64,000 bases of DNA from Mastigias papua (Eukaryota; Cnidaria; Scyphozoa; Rhizostomeae; Mastigiidae): the NCBI GenBank assembly GCA_964019165.1, contig OZ025268.1, positions 960,001 through 1,024,000 on the forward strand, read 5' to 3'. The notes under the pieces are model-generated. The model searched no databases. It worked only from the letters and a program-made list of their open reading frames with translations, and was not told the origin of the DNA. Each line of letters starts with the position of its first letter. Position 1 is the first letter of the stretch. Of the stretch, positions 19,192 through 30,800 are shown piece after piece. Made by a program: the position numbers and the translations under genes.

Positions 19192-22117
19192 GTAAGTAAA
19201 ATTGTGATTTTTTTCGGAAACCCTGTAGTTATCCAAGTTTACTGGCCTAATATAGTGCATCATTATGTCCCTATAAGTGCAACGTCTGCTAAAAATCTTG
19301 GAACAGTTGCCATGATTTATGAGTGAACTACAGCATCCCTTCCCCGTTGAAAGCTGTTGTTTAAAGGAAATATGAATGGCACTACATGTAGAACTCATGC
19401 TAAGAAAAACTACCATACAATGCATAAAAAAGTTGCTTATGAACTTTGGTTAATAGTATGAATCTAATTCAATAGCATAGATACCATGAAGTTATTATAG
19501 ATTGTAAATGATTCTGTTAGCATTCATTTGTCACCAAATTCATGGAAGGGTGAAAACAAATTGTTCACTTGTGTCGAAATACAAACCAAGGCAACAGGAG
19601 CAAGTTTTAACTCATATCAGTCATCCGATTTGTTTACATTATATAATTACTATATTTGATGCTTCCACTTAATCATGTTTCTTTGGAACGCAGTTGAAAA
19701 TATCATAGTGCATATTTTATGGTTGGGGAAAAATTGACGCTCAGTTGCAAAGTTAATCGTTTAACTGCATCCTTGTGGATGCATTGTCGATGGGTATTTC
19801 CTTGCCCTGAACGGAGAAGTGAACATTTTGGATGATACTCAACATATAGAAAACCGTCCAGTCCTTATCTCCAATACCACAGTTCCCATCCTTATTTTCA
19901 AACAGCATTTCTTGGTTAGTTGAAGAACTCAACTTGAGCAACAAAATGCTTACAAAGCCTGCAGTTACAATTATCTCTTTTCCATCAAATCGTAATTGGA
20001 TTTTGTCATTTTATAAAGAGATATTTTCCCTTGAATAATTTATTCAAAGGAGATGATTTTCGATTTCTCTGTTTTAAAGATCTCCAACATTATCATTTAC
20101 AGGGTTTCCTTTTATCGATAGCAACTGATTTATAAGCAGAATTTTCAAATCAGATCCAATTTCACTGCAACAGATATTTTTGTTTGTAGTATTAAGTTAG
20201 TTAATTTTGTACTCGTGCCATCTTCGTTTTTGCATAAGTATATGCATTGCACGAACATAAATATGTCAATTAAGAAATTTTTAAGCGAGAAAATCTAAGA
20301 TTGGTATCTGTGGAAGTCATTGGTTAGCTTTTTTTCCTGATCATTCGTTTTTTATAATGAACCTGTCCTTAAGGAACCTATATTCAGAAGGCCAAAAAGT
20401 CTAGCAGCTTTTACTACTAAAGGAAAAATCCCAAAAGAGCTTTTCGATTCGCAATATTTTTGTCACTGAAAACAATCGGGAATTAAGAAGCCAAATTCGC
20501 ATAGATTGTGTGTAGTCCATGTATAAAGTGATTCATAGGCAGGTTTGCGTTGAATCTTTCAGTATCCCCAGTGCCCTGTCTTAACATTGAGCACATACAA
20601 TGTTAATAGCACTAAAATACAGTTAAAAGTGAGGAACTGTTAAACAACTTGTAGCACTAATATGTTGTCTATTAGAGCCCCCCAAAAACAATTAAATTTT
20701 CTATATAGCGTGTGCTATATAAGTCATTACCCTTTATTCTCTTATTCAATCATTGAAGAGTATTCTTTCATAAACCTAAATGGCTCTAGTTTTGCAAGAA
20801 GTACATCTTCCTAAAAATAGTTAAATATGTTTGAGAAACCCATTCAAATCACACACCCATATTCTCGTATTTTGAAAGAGAGCTTTCTTGCAGTTCTTCG
20901 TAAATTCAATAAGATCCTATTATATGCTGTTACCTGCCCAGTTTAATATCTGAAAGTATTGTATGGGGAAACTCTTGAGTTAGGCTCTTAAAGAAGGATT
21001 CTCAAGGAAGAACTCCTCGCTAGGAACTCTTCCTTATGGAACTATCTGTTAGAGTCTTTCATTATTGATCTTCGAGCAAGAACCCTTTTTATGAGGTCCT
21101 CCTTAGAAACCATGAAAGTCAGGATTTCACATACGTTCTACGATTACCGCTGCGAGGCATAGTTTTACATTGTAGCTATGGGATCAATGTTAAGCCCTCA
21201 GAATTATTACTTCTGTTCGTATGTTTGCTCGTTTCAATCATTTCTGTGAGATTTTCACATCTGTTGCTAAAAAATTGGAGCCTTATTGCTCTGACAGTTA
21301 ACACTACGTTGGATTTGGGTAGGCAGAAGAACATTTTCATCTCTTTGCTCTCAACATATCATAGTCAAACTCAGTTGCTTTATAACTTCAAAGGACAAAA
21401 AATCGAATCTTCTCAGAAATTTGCCAGCCGCCTTCCTTCACTTAAAAACAAAATTTTAGTTCATTTCGAGAAATTTTACCGCCTCTTGTCCTGTTTAACC
21501 TTTCTGAATAAAACCTACTCATTTGATGCACTTTACTGTTCTGTTTCACAACACATTCTATTACATATGGAATTATCTGATAGGTAATCTTTTACGGAAT
21601 GCTGCTGGACTTTTGTTTAATCAATAACGTATCACTTCTTCTTCATTCTGATTATTGTTCCTTTCCGACAAAACACGTAGCGCATTCTTATAACTAACAA
21701 GACCACTAAAAGATATAGGCAGGATCCATATCCTCTATACGATATTCTCAATGGTTTCTATAAGAAGAGGAAAGGAAGAACCTATATGAGGAAGATTTTT
21801 GTGGAAGGCTCAAGTCTAATAAATATGGTATCATCTTATCTGCCTTTGGAGCATTCCGGCAGGCGCACAATTGCAGATTAGGTCTTGGAGGTCTAGACCC
21901 TAGCCTTTTCCTCAAAAAGGGAAAAGTGCCCATTTCTTGGAGAATTTCAAAATCATTTATTGTACTTTTGTTAAGTAGACCTGCTTACAGTTTTTGTTAC
22001 ACATGAAAGTAGAGAAATCCTCAAACCTCCTGTACGATCTTTTGCTCCCAAACCTGAAATACATTATTTCAAGATACATTCTCTTTAAAAAGTGCTTAGT
22101 GTTCCCTTTTTGTTGAT
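19192..22117. other. Intron 3, mostly unannotated
   Basis: The open frame of exon 3 continues for about 40 codons past the donor, but the splice site and the phase of exon 4 show this is intronic. I see no gene, RNA or bounded repeat in the rest. Confidence 0.5.
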
Positions 22118-22236
22118 TACCGTAAATCCTCGAATTAGCCCCCCCCCTCGAATAAGCCCCCCCTCGAATAAGCCCCCACCCAAAAAGCATCAAAAATAAA
22201 TAAGCCCCCAGGGGGCTAATTCGAGGATTTACGGTA
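22118..22236. mobile_element. 119-bp foldback MITE in intron 3
   Basis: The ends are a perfect inverted repeat of 26 bp starting TACCGTAAATCCTCGAATTA. Between them are tandem CCCCTCGAATAAG-type units and an A-rich centre, so the whole element can fold into a hairpin. There is no coding capacity. A related but incomplete sequence begins near 24590. Confidence 0.8.
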
Positions 22237-22416
22237 AATCCCTGCCCTAAGAAATTCCCAGTTGCGCTTCTGTCCGCGCATATCATATGGCAAGGACCAA
22301 ATATTTCATCTTTGTGAACTGAATACTTCTACTGTTAAGTGCTGAGATATTTTACTGCTGAAGGGGGATTGACCAAGGTTGCTTGTAACAGTGCTATTGT
22401 TATCATTTCATTTTAG

Positions 22417-22496
22417 GAAAAGCGATATGAATCATCAATAATCCCAGGTATTTTGGATGGTATGTGGTGGGCATTTGTCTCTATGACAACTGTTGG
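22417..22496 (+). CDS. Exon 4: pore helix and first half of the K+ selectivity filter
   Basis: Acceptor ATTTTAG, donor GTAGGA; enters in phase 0 and leaves in phase 2. Residues 163-188 plus the first two bases of codon 189. It encodes an acidic/Ser-rich linker and then the pore helix GMWWAFVSMTTVG. The aromatic WW and the TTVG run are classic potassium-channel P-loop features. The codon for the first Gly of GYG is split GG^A between exons 4 and 5. Confidence 0.9.
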
Positions 22497-22679
22497 GTAG
22501 GATATCAGTATAATCTACTACATATCATTATAAACATGCCACAAAAAATCGTTAACTAAGATTCGTTTTCATCAATAAAAGAAGAGCATACTTTATGTCA
22601 TATTTTCCACGGTGTTTTGATATACCTAGGTACTTACTTCAGGGCATCTTTTAAGAAAATCTGACTAGTGATCTAACTA

Positions 22680-22810
22680 AGGGAGCCGTCAGTTTTAATG
22701 CTGGGTACAGGGATGCAAGAATTTTTGAATGGGCATGAAATATTTTGGTCTTGCTTTACTGGGCTATCAAATATTTTTGCTAAGTCATGACAGGGTATAA
22801 GATTTTTTGA
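22680..22810 (+). mobile_element. Possible diverged relative of the 945-1768 MITE
   Basis: The sequence resembles the left end of the element at 945: a G-rich start, a GTCAGTT/GTCATTT-like block, CTGGGTAC, then 'GGGCATGAAAT'. No right terminus could be defined, so this may be a fragment or chance similarity. Confidence 0.3.
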
Positions 22811-23809
22811 ACAAATTCTCAATATGTTAGTTGCATAACGTGAATTTTCTCTCGTACAAAGGTATTTGGAATAATTAGAGAATACTTTTTGTTTTTCTTT
22901 ATTCCTTCATCTTTTCCTGTTTCCTCTCATTCACATCTAGTTTGTATGTTTACTAGTCTCAAACTCTTGATCTAAGTCAAGATCAATGATTCAATTATGC
23001 TCTAAGCTTTAGAAGCAAAAACGCTCCTTACCTCCAAATATCTCAGCCCTCTAATATAGAGCTTCGGGACAATTTTTGCAATGGTTTCCTCAATTACATC
23101 TTCCTTCATCACCAAAATACCAACATCTCTTTTGTCCACCTTTTGAGACAACTCCTTGGCAGGCCTGGTATCTTGCTAACTGTATCATAGTCCCCCATTA
23201 TATGAGTAAGCTCCCGTCAGAAAATTTTAGGCACCACCCCTGGTGGATGCACAACATGAGTAGCAATATTACTTGCGCATGACATGCTTTAGTAATTCGA
23301 AATACGGGGGTTTCAAATTTTATTGAACTTAGTTTATGGAAGTAAGGAAGCTTTTCCATTTGTCTCAAAAATTCTTCCATCCCTGTGCCTAGTATTAAAA
23401 ATGGCAGCTCCATAAGCCCATATCCGGACCTCATACCATTTGCAGTCAAGTTCGGTCTGTATGCAAATAGATGAGCTATCCAAACATGCCCTTGCTCTTT
23501 TGTTCACTTCAGACTAATTTGTGAACTTTTACTTTTTTAGGAACATCATTCAAATTTCTCTAAGAGGAAGAAAGCTAGTAGACCACAAGACCCTTTTATT
23601 TTCCCTTTTTACTGGGAGCAGGAAATGGGTCTGCTGTGCCGTTGGGCCAATGGGCCTGCTAAGTCAATGGTCCAGTAGTGATAATGTAATAAGATGCCCT
23701 AAAGTATTGCGTTTTCCAGGGAATATCAGTTACAATTGTAAGCAAATCTCTGGCTTAGACAGTTACAGGTAAGAATTATGCTACTTTTAGTATTTAAATT
23801 CACTTTTAG

Positions 23810-23966
23810 ATATGGTGATATATCTCCAACAACACGAAAAGGAAGAATTGCTGCTATTCTATGGATTATTTTTGGTATCGCCGCATGTTCCTTATTTGTT
23901 GCTGTTGTCAGTTCTGTTCTTACAGCAGCATGCCTATTACAAGAAGCAACTATCCGTGGCAACGAG
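23810..23966 (+). CDS. Exon 5: YGD of the filter and transmembrane helix M3
   Basis: Acceptor CACTTTTAG, donor GTAATT; enters in phase 2 and leaves in phase 0. Completes Gly189 and continues YGDISPTTRKGR (190-201), the potassium-channel filter exit and turret. Then comes the inner helix M3, about 203-225, containing the hinge-type glycine of IIFGIAACSLF. The end, VVSSVLTAACLL, sits where animal glutamate receptors carry their SYTANLAAF gating motif, but that motif is not preserved as such. An alternative AG at 23789-23790 would introduce a stop, which supports the acceptor chosen. Confidence 0.92.
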
Positions 23967-24463
23967 GTAATTTTAGTTTCTTATGTTCTGTAGGTTATGC
24001 GTAGGCATGGTGAAAGCCTTGTCTCTTGAAGCGAAGGCGCCTGAATACTTGTAGGTAATCCGTGCATTACATATAGAAGCAGTGGTATTAGGTAATTTTC
24101 TTTACAGTATAGACTACATGTGATGAAATACTGCAGCAGATATCAAGTAATATGTTCTATGTACTTGCCATATTCTCTATAGAGAGCATGGAATAGTCAA
24201 ACTGCAACTTTTCGAAAGGGCTTTGCGAGTTGAGATTGAAACTCTTAGAAGATTTCTTTATTTTTAAGCTCTGTGTTCATCTTTAATTCAAAATTTATGG
24301 TGGAATTTGAGAGCATTTTGCCTATAAATACTGATTTATAGTTTTGTTGACTCATAATCATATTGACATCCAGTGGTATTCTAAGGAACTTATTAATCTA
24401 TCTATTTTGATTACTTGCCCCCATCGACCCATTACCAAGAGTAGACATACGGATTTGCTTTAG

Positions 24464-24527
24464 ATTGCAGTTATGAGTGGCAGTCAAGAGCACGCATTGG
24501 CAATAAGAAGAAGTGCACTCCCGATTC
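24464..24527 (+). CDS. Exon 6: start of the S2 lobe
   Basis: Acceptor GCTTTAG, donor GTAAGT; enters in phase 0 and leaves in phase 1. Residues 242-262, IAVMSGSQEHALAIRRSAL and following. The V-x-S-G-S-x-E segment matches the beginning of S2, where the Ser of 'GS' and the N-terminus of the next helix contact the ligand side chain in glutamate receptors. This exon immediately precedes the 36.9-kb satellite-filled intron. Confidence 0.8.
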
Positions 24528-24589
24528 GTAAGTAAAATTCACTTTATACTTGCAGCGATTTTATCTGAAATTCCTAATAATGTTGACAT

Positions 24590-24740
24590 ACCGTAAAAGC
24601 TCTATTAAGCTCCCATCACTGATGAGCCTCCCTTTCTATTAAGCCCCCTTTTCTAGCAAAAAGTGAGACTAAGCCTTTCTTTATATCAGGCCCCCTTTAC
24701 CTCCTTATCCAATTTCCAATTTCATACACTTTGAAGTCAA
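24590..24740. mobile_element. Fragment related to the foldback MITE
   Basis: It begins ACCGTAAAAGCTCTATTAAG and contains repeated 'TTAAGCCCCC'-type units like those of the element at 22118-22236. The opposite inverted end is missing. It lies about 110 bp from the first satellite monomer. Confidence 0.4.
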
Positions 24741-24848
24741 TGCTTTTTTTCCCAGTTATTCTTCTAATCTCCTTTAGATCCCTTCGTAATATGTTCTAGC
24801 ATTTCTGGGCCGGTTGCTCAGAATATTCAAACAAGCTTAACCAGAACA

Positions 24849-27800
24849 CTATAGCCTTACTTTTTGGCCAAAAATGGCTCGTTTTCATCACTTTTCAATC
24901 TACAATCAAAATCAATCAATCTCAATTTTGGCCAGTTGTGGGCAAAATACCAAGGCCTATAGCCTTACTTTTTGGCCAAACATGGCTCGTTTTCATCACT
25001 TTTCAATCTACAATCAAAATCAATCAATCTCAATTTTGGTCAGTTGTGGGCAAAATACCAAGGCTATAGCCTTACTTTTTGGCCAAAAATGGCTCGTTTT
25101 CATCACTTTTCAATCTACAATCAAAATCAATCAATCTCAATTTTGGTCAGTTTTGGGCAAAATACCAAGGCTATAGCCTAACTTTTTGGCCACAAAATGG
25201 CTCGTTTTCATCACTTTTCAATCTACAATCAAAATCAATCAATCTCAATTTTGGTCAGTTTTGGGCAAAATACCAAGGCTACAGCCTTACTTTTTGGCCA
25301 CAAATGGCTCGTTTTCATCACTTTTCAATCTACAATCAAAATCAATCAATCTCAATTTTGGTCAGTTTTGGGCAAAATACCAAGGCTATAGCCTTACTTT
25401 TTGGCCAAAAATGGCTCGTTTTCATCACTTTTCAATCTACAATCAAAATCAATCAATCTCAATTTTGGTCAGTTTTGGGCAAAATACCAAGGCTATAGCC
25501 TTACTTTTTGGCCAAAAATGGCTCGTTTTCATCACTTTTCAATCTACAATCAAAATCAATCAATCTCAATTTTGGTCAGTTTTGGGCAAAATACCAAGGC
25601 TATAGCCTTACTTTTTGGCCAAACATGGCTCGTTTTCATCACTTTTCAATCTACAATCAAAATCAATCAATCTCAATTTTGGTCAGTTTTGGGCAAACCA
25701 CCAAGGCTATAGCCTTACTTTTTGGCCAAAAATGAATCGTTTTCATCACTTTTCAATCTACAATCAAAATCAATCAATCTCAATTTTGGTCAGTTTTGGG
25801 CAAAATACCAAGGCCTATAGCCTTACTTTTTGGCCAAAAATGGCTCGTTTTCATCACTTTTCAATCTACAATCAAAATCAATCAATCTCAATTTTGGTCA
25901 GTTTTGGGCAAAATACCAAGGCTATAGCCTTACTTTTTGGCCACAAATGGCTCGTTTTCATCACTTTTCAATCTACAATCAAAATCAATCAATCTCAATG
26001 TTGGTCAGTTTTGGGCAAAATACCAAGGCTATAGCCGTACTTTTTGGCCAAAAATGGCTCGTTTTCATCACTTTTCAATCTACAATCAAAATCAATCAAT
26101 CTCAATTTTGGTCAGTTTTGGGCAAACTACCAAGGCTATAGCCTTACTTTTTGGCCAAAAATGGCTCGTTTTCATCACTTTTCAATCTACAATCAAAATC
26201 AATCAATCTCAATTTTGGTCAGTTTTGGGCAAAATACCAAGGCTATAGCCTTACTTTTTGGCCAAAAATGGCTCGTGTTCATCACTTTTCAATCTACAAT
26301 CAAAATCAATCAATCTCAAGTTTCGTCAGTTTTGGTCAAAATACCAAGGCTATAGCCTTACTGTTTGGCCAAAAATGGCTCGTTTTCATCACTTCTCAAT
26401 CTACAATCAAAATCAATCAATCTCAATTTTGGTCAGTTTTGGGCAAAATACCAAGGCCTACAGCCTTACTTTTTGGCCACAAATGGCTCGTTTTCATCAC
26501 TTTTCAATCTAGAATCAAAATCAATCAATCTCAATTTTGGTCAGTGTTGGGCAAAATACCAAGGCTATAGCCTTACTTTTTGGCCAAAAATGGCTCGTTT
26601 TCATCACTTTTCAATCTACAATCAAAATCAATCAATCTCAATTTTGGTCAGTTTTGGGCAAAATACCAAGGCCTATAGCCTTACTTTTTGGCCAAACATG
26701 GCTCGTTTTCATCACTTTTCAATCTACAATCAAAATCAATCAATCTCAATTTTGGTCAGTTTTGGGCAAAATACCAAGGCTATAGCCTTACTTTTTGGCC
26801 AAAAATGGCTCGTTTTCATCACTTTTCAATCTACAATCAAAATCAATCAATCTCAATTTTGGTCAGTTTTGGGCAAAATACCAAGGCCTATAGCCTTACT
26901 TTTTGGCCAAACATGGCTCGTTTTCATCACTTTTCAATCTACAATCAAAATCAATCAATCTCAATTTTGGTCAGTTTTGGGCAAAATACCAAGGCTATAG
27001 CCTTACTTTTTGGCCAAAAATGGCTCGTTTTCATCACTTTTCAATCTACAATCAAAATCAATCAATCTCAATTTTGGTCAGTTTTGGGCAAAATACCAAG
27101 GCCTATAGCCTTACTGTTTGGCCAAAAATGGCTCGTTTTCATCACTTTTCAATCTACAATCAAAATCAATCAATCTCAATGTTGGTCAGTTGTGGGCAAA
27201 ATACCAAGGCTATAGCCTTACTTTTCGGCCAAACATGGCTCGTTTTCATCACTTTTCAATCTACAATCAAAATCAATCAATCTCAATTTTGGTCAGTTTT
27301 GGGCAAAATACCAAGGCCTATAGCCTTACTTTTTGGCCAAACATGGCTCGTTTTCATCACTTTTCAATCTACAATCAAAATCAATCAATCTCAATTTTGG
27401 TCAGTTTTGGGCAAAATACCAAGGCTATAGCCTTACTTTTTGGCCAAACATGGCTCGTTTTCATCACTTTTCAATCTACAATCAAAATCAATCAATCTCA
27501 ATTTTGGTCAGTTTTGGGCAAAATACCAAGGCTATAGCCTTACTTTTTGGCCAAACATGGCTCGTTTTCATCACTTTTCAATCTACAATCAAAATCAATC
27601 AATCTCAATTTTGGTCAGTTTTGGGCAAAATACCAAGGCCTATAGCCTTACGTTTTGGCCAAACATGGCTCGTTTTCATCACTTTTCAATCTACAATCAA
27701 AATCAATCAATCTCAATTTTGGTCAGTTTTGGGCAAAATACCAAGGCTATAGCCTTACTGTTTGGCCAAAAATGGCTCGTTTTCATCACTTTTCAATCTA

Positions 27801-30800
27801 CAATCAAAATCAATCAATCTCAATTTTGGTCAGTTTTGGGCAAAATACCAAGGCTATAGCCTTACTTTTTGGCCAAAAATGGCTCGTTTTCATCACTTTT
27901 CAATCTACAATCAAAATCAATCAATCTCAATTTTGGTCAGTTTTGGGCAAAATACCAAGGCTATAGCCTTACTTTTTGGCCAAACATGGCTCGTGTTCAT
28001 CACTTTTCAATCTACAATCAAAATCAATCAATCTCAATTTTGGTCAGTTTTGGGCAAAATACCAAGGCTATAGCCTTACTGTTTGGCCAAAAATGGCTCG
28101 TTTTCATCACTTTTCAATCTACAATCAAAATCATTCAATCTCAAGGTTGGTCAGTTTTGGGCAAAATACCAAGGCTATAGCCTTACTTTTTGGGCAAACA
28201 TGGCTCGTTTTCATCACTTTTCAATCTACAATCAAAATCAATCAATCTCAATTTTGGTCAGTTTTGGGCAAAATACCAAGGCCTATAGCCTTACTTTTTG
28301 GCCAAATATGGCTCGTTTTCATCACTTTTCAATCTACAATCAAAATCAATCAATCTCAATTTTGGTCAGTGTTGGGCAAAATACCAAGGCTATAGCCTTA
28401 CTTTTTGGCCAAAACTGGCTCGTTTTCATCACTTTTCAATCTACAATCAAAATCAATCAATCTCAGTTTTGGTCAGTTTTGGGCAAAATACCAAGGCTAT
28501 AGCCTTACTTTTTGGCCAAACATGGCTCGTTTTCATCACTTTTCAATCTACAATCAAAATCAATCAATCTCAATTTTGGTCAGTTTTGGGCAAAATACCA
28601 AGGCTATAGCCTTACTTTTTGGCCAAAAATGGCTCGTTTTCATCACTTTTCAATCTACAATCAAAATCATTCAATCTCAATTTTGGTCAGTTTTGGGCAA
28701 AATACCAAGGCTATAGCCTTACTTTTTGGCCAAAACTGGCTCGTTTTCATCACTTTTCAATCTACAATCAAAATCAATCAATCTCAATTTTGGTCAGTTT
28801 TGGGCAAAATACCAAGGCTATAGCCTTACTTTTTGGCCAAAAATGGCTCGTTTTCATCACTTTTCAATCTACAATCAAAATCAATCAATCTCAATTTTGG
28901 TCAGTTTTGGGCAAAATACCAAGGCTATAGCCTTACTTTTTGGCCAAAAATGGCTCGTTTTCATCACTTTTCAATCTACAATCAAAATCAATCAATCTCA
29001 ATTTTGGTCAGTTTTGAGCAAAATACCAAGGCTATAGCCTTACTTTTTGGCCAAAAATGGCTCGTTTTCATCACTTTTCAATCTACAATCAAAATCAATC
29101 AATCTCAATTTTGGTCAGTTTTGGGCAAAATACCAAGGCCTATAGCCTTACTTTTTGGCCAAACATGGCTCGTTTTCATCACTTTTCAATCTACAATCAA
29201 AATCAATCAATCTCAATTTTGGTCAGTTTTGGGCAAAATACCAAGGCTATAGCCTTACTTTTTGGCCAAACATGGCTCGTTTTCATCACTTTTCAATCTA
29301 CAATCAAAATCAATCAATCTCAATTTTGGTCAGTTTTGGGCAAAATACCAAGGCTATAGCCTTACTTTTTGGCCAAACATGGCTCGTTTTCATCACTTTT
29401 CAATCTACAATCAAAATCAATCAATCTCAAGTTTGGTCAGTTTTGGGCAAAGTACCAAGGCTATAGCCTAACTTTTTGGCCAAACATGGCTCGTTTTCAT
29501 CACTTGTCAATCTACAATCAAAATCAATCAATCTCAATTTTGGTCAGTTTTGGGCAAAATACCAAGGCTATAGCCTTACTTTTTGGCCAAAAATGGCTCG
29601 TTTTCATCACTTTTCAATCTACAATCAAAATCAATCAATCTCAATTTTGGTCAGTTTTGGGCAAAATACCAAGGCTATAGCCTTACTTTTTGGCCAAAAC
29701 TGGCTCGTTTTCATCACTTTTCAATCTACAATCAAAATCAATCAATCTCAATTTTGGTCAGTTTTGGGCAAAATACCAAGGCTATAGCCTTACTTTTTGG
29801 CCAAAAATGGCTCGTTTTCATCACTTTTCAATCTACAATCAAAATCAATCAATCTCAATTTTGGTCAGTTTTGGGCAAAATACCAAGGCTATAGCCTTAC
29901 TTTTTGGCCAAAAATGGCTCGTTTTCATCACTTTTCAATCTACAATCAAAATCAATCAATCTCAATTTTGGTCAGTGTTGGGCAAAATACCAAGGCTATA
30001 GCCTAACTTTTTGGCCAAAAATGGCTCGTTTTCATCACTTTTCAATCTACAATCAAAATCAATCAATCTCAATTTTGGTCAGTTTTGGGCAAAATACCAA
30101 GGCCTATAGCCTTACTTTTTGGCCAAACATGGCTCGTTTTCATCACTTTTCAATCTACAATCAAAATCAATCAATCTCAATTTTGGTCAGTTTTGGGCAA
30201 AATACCAAGGCTATAGCCTTACTTTTTGGCCAAACATGGCTCGTTTTCATCACTTTTCAATCTACAATCAAAATCAATCAATCTCAATTTTGGTCAGTTT
30301 TGGGCAAAATACCAAGGCTATAGCCTTACTTTTTGGCCAAACATGGCTCGTTTTCATCACTTTTCAATCTACAATCAAAATCAATCAATCTCAAGTTTGG
30401 TCAGTTTTGGGCAAAGTACCAAGGCTATAGCCTAACTTTTTGGCCAAACATGGCTCGTTTTCATCACTTGTCAATCTACAATCAAAATCAATCAATCTCA
30501 ATTTTGGTCAGTTTTGGGCAAAATACCAAGGCTATAGCCTTACTTTTTGGCCAAAAATGGCTCGTTTTCATCACTTTTCAATCTACAATCAAAATCAATC
30601 AATCTCAATTTTGGTCAGTTTTGGGCAAAATACCAAGGCTATAGCCTTACTTTCTGGCCAAAACTGGCTCGTTTTCATCACTTTTCAATCTACAATCAAA
30701 ATCAATCAATCTCAATTTTGGTCAGTTTTGGGCAAAATACCAAGGCTATAGCCTTACTTTTTGGCCAAAAATGGCTCGTTTTCATCACTTTTCAATCTAC

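Noticed and set aside
19192..19326. Continuation of exon 3 as coding sequence to the stop at 19324-19326
   Set aside because: A consensus GTAAGT donor lies at 19192, and the next exon carries the pore in matching phase. Read-through would end the protein after M1.
23198..23449. Minus-strand 83-codon frame in intron 4
   Set aside because: No similarity to a known family was recognised and no splice sites frame it; it is consistent with a chance frame.
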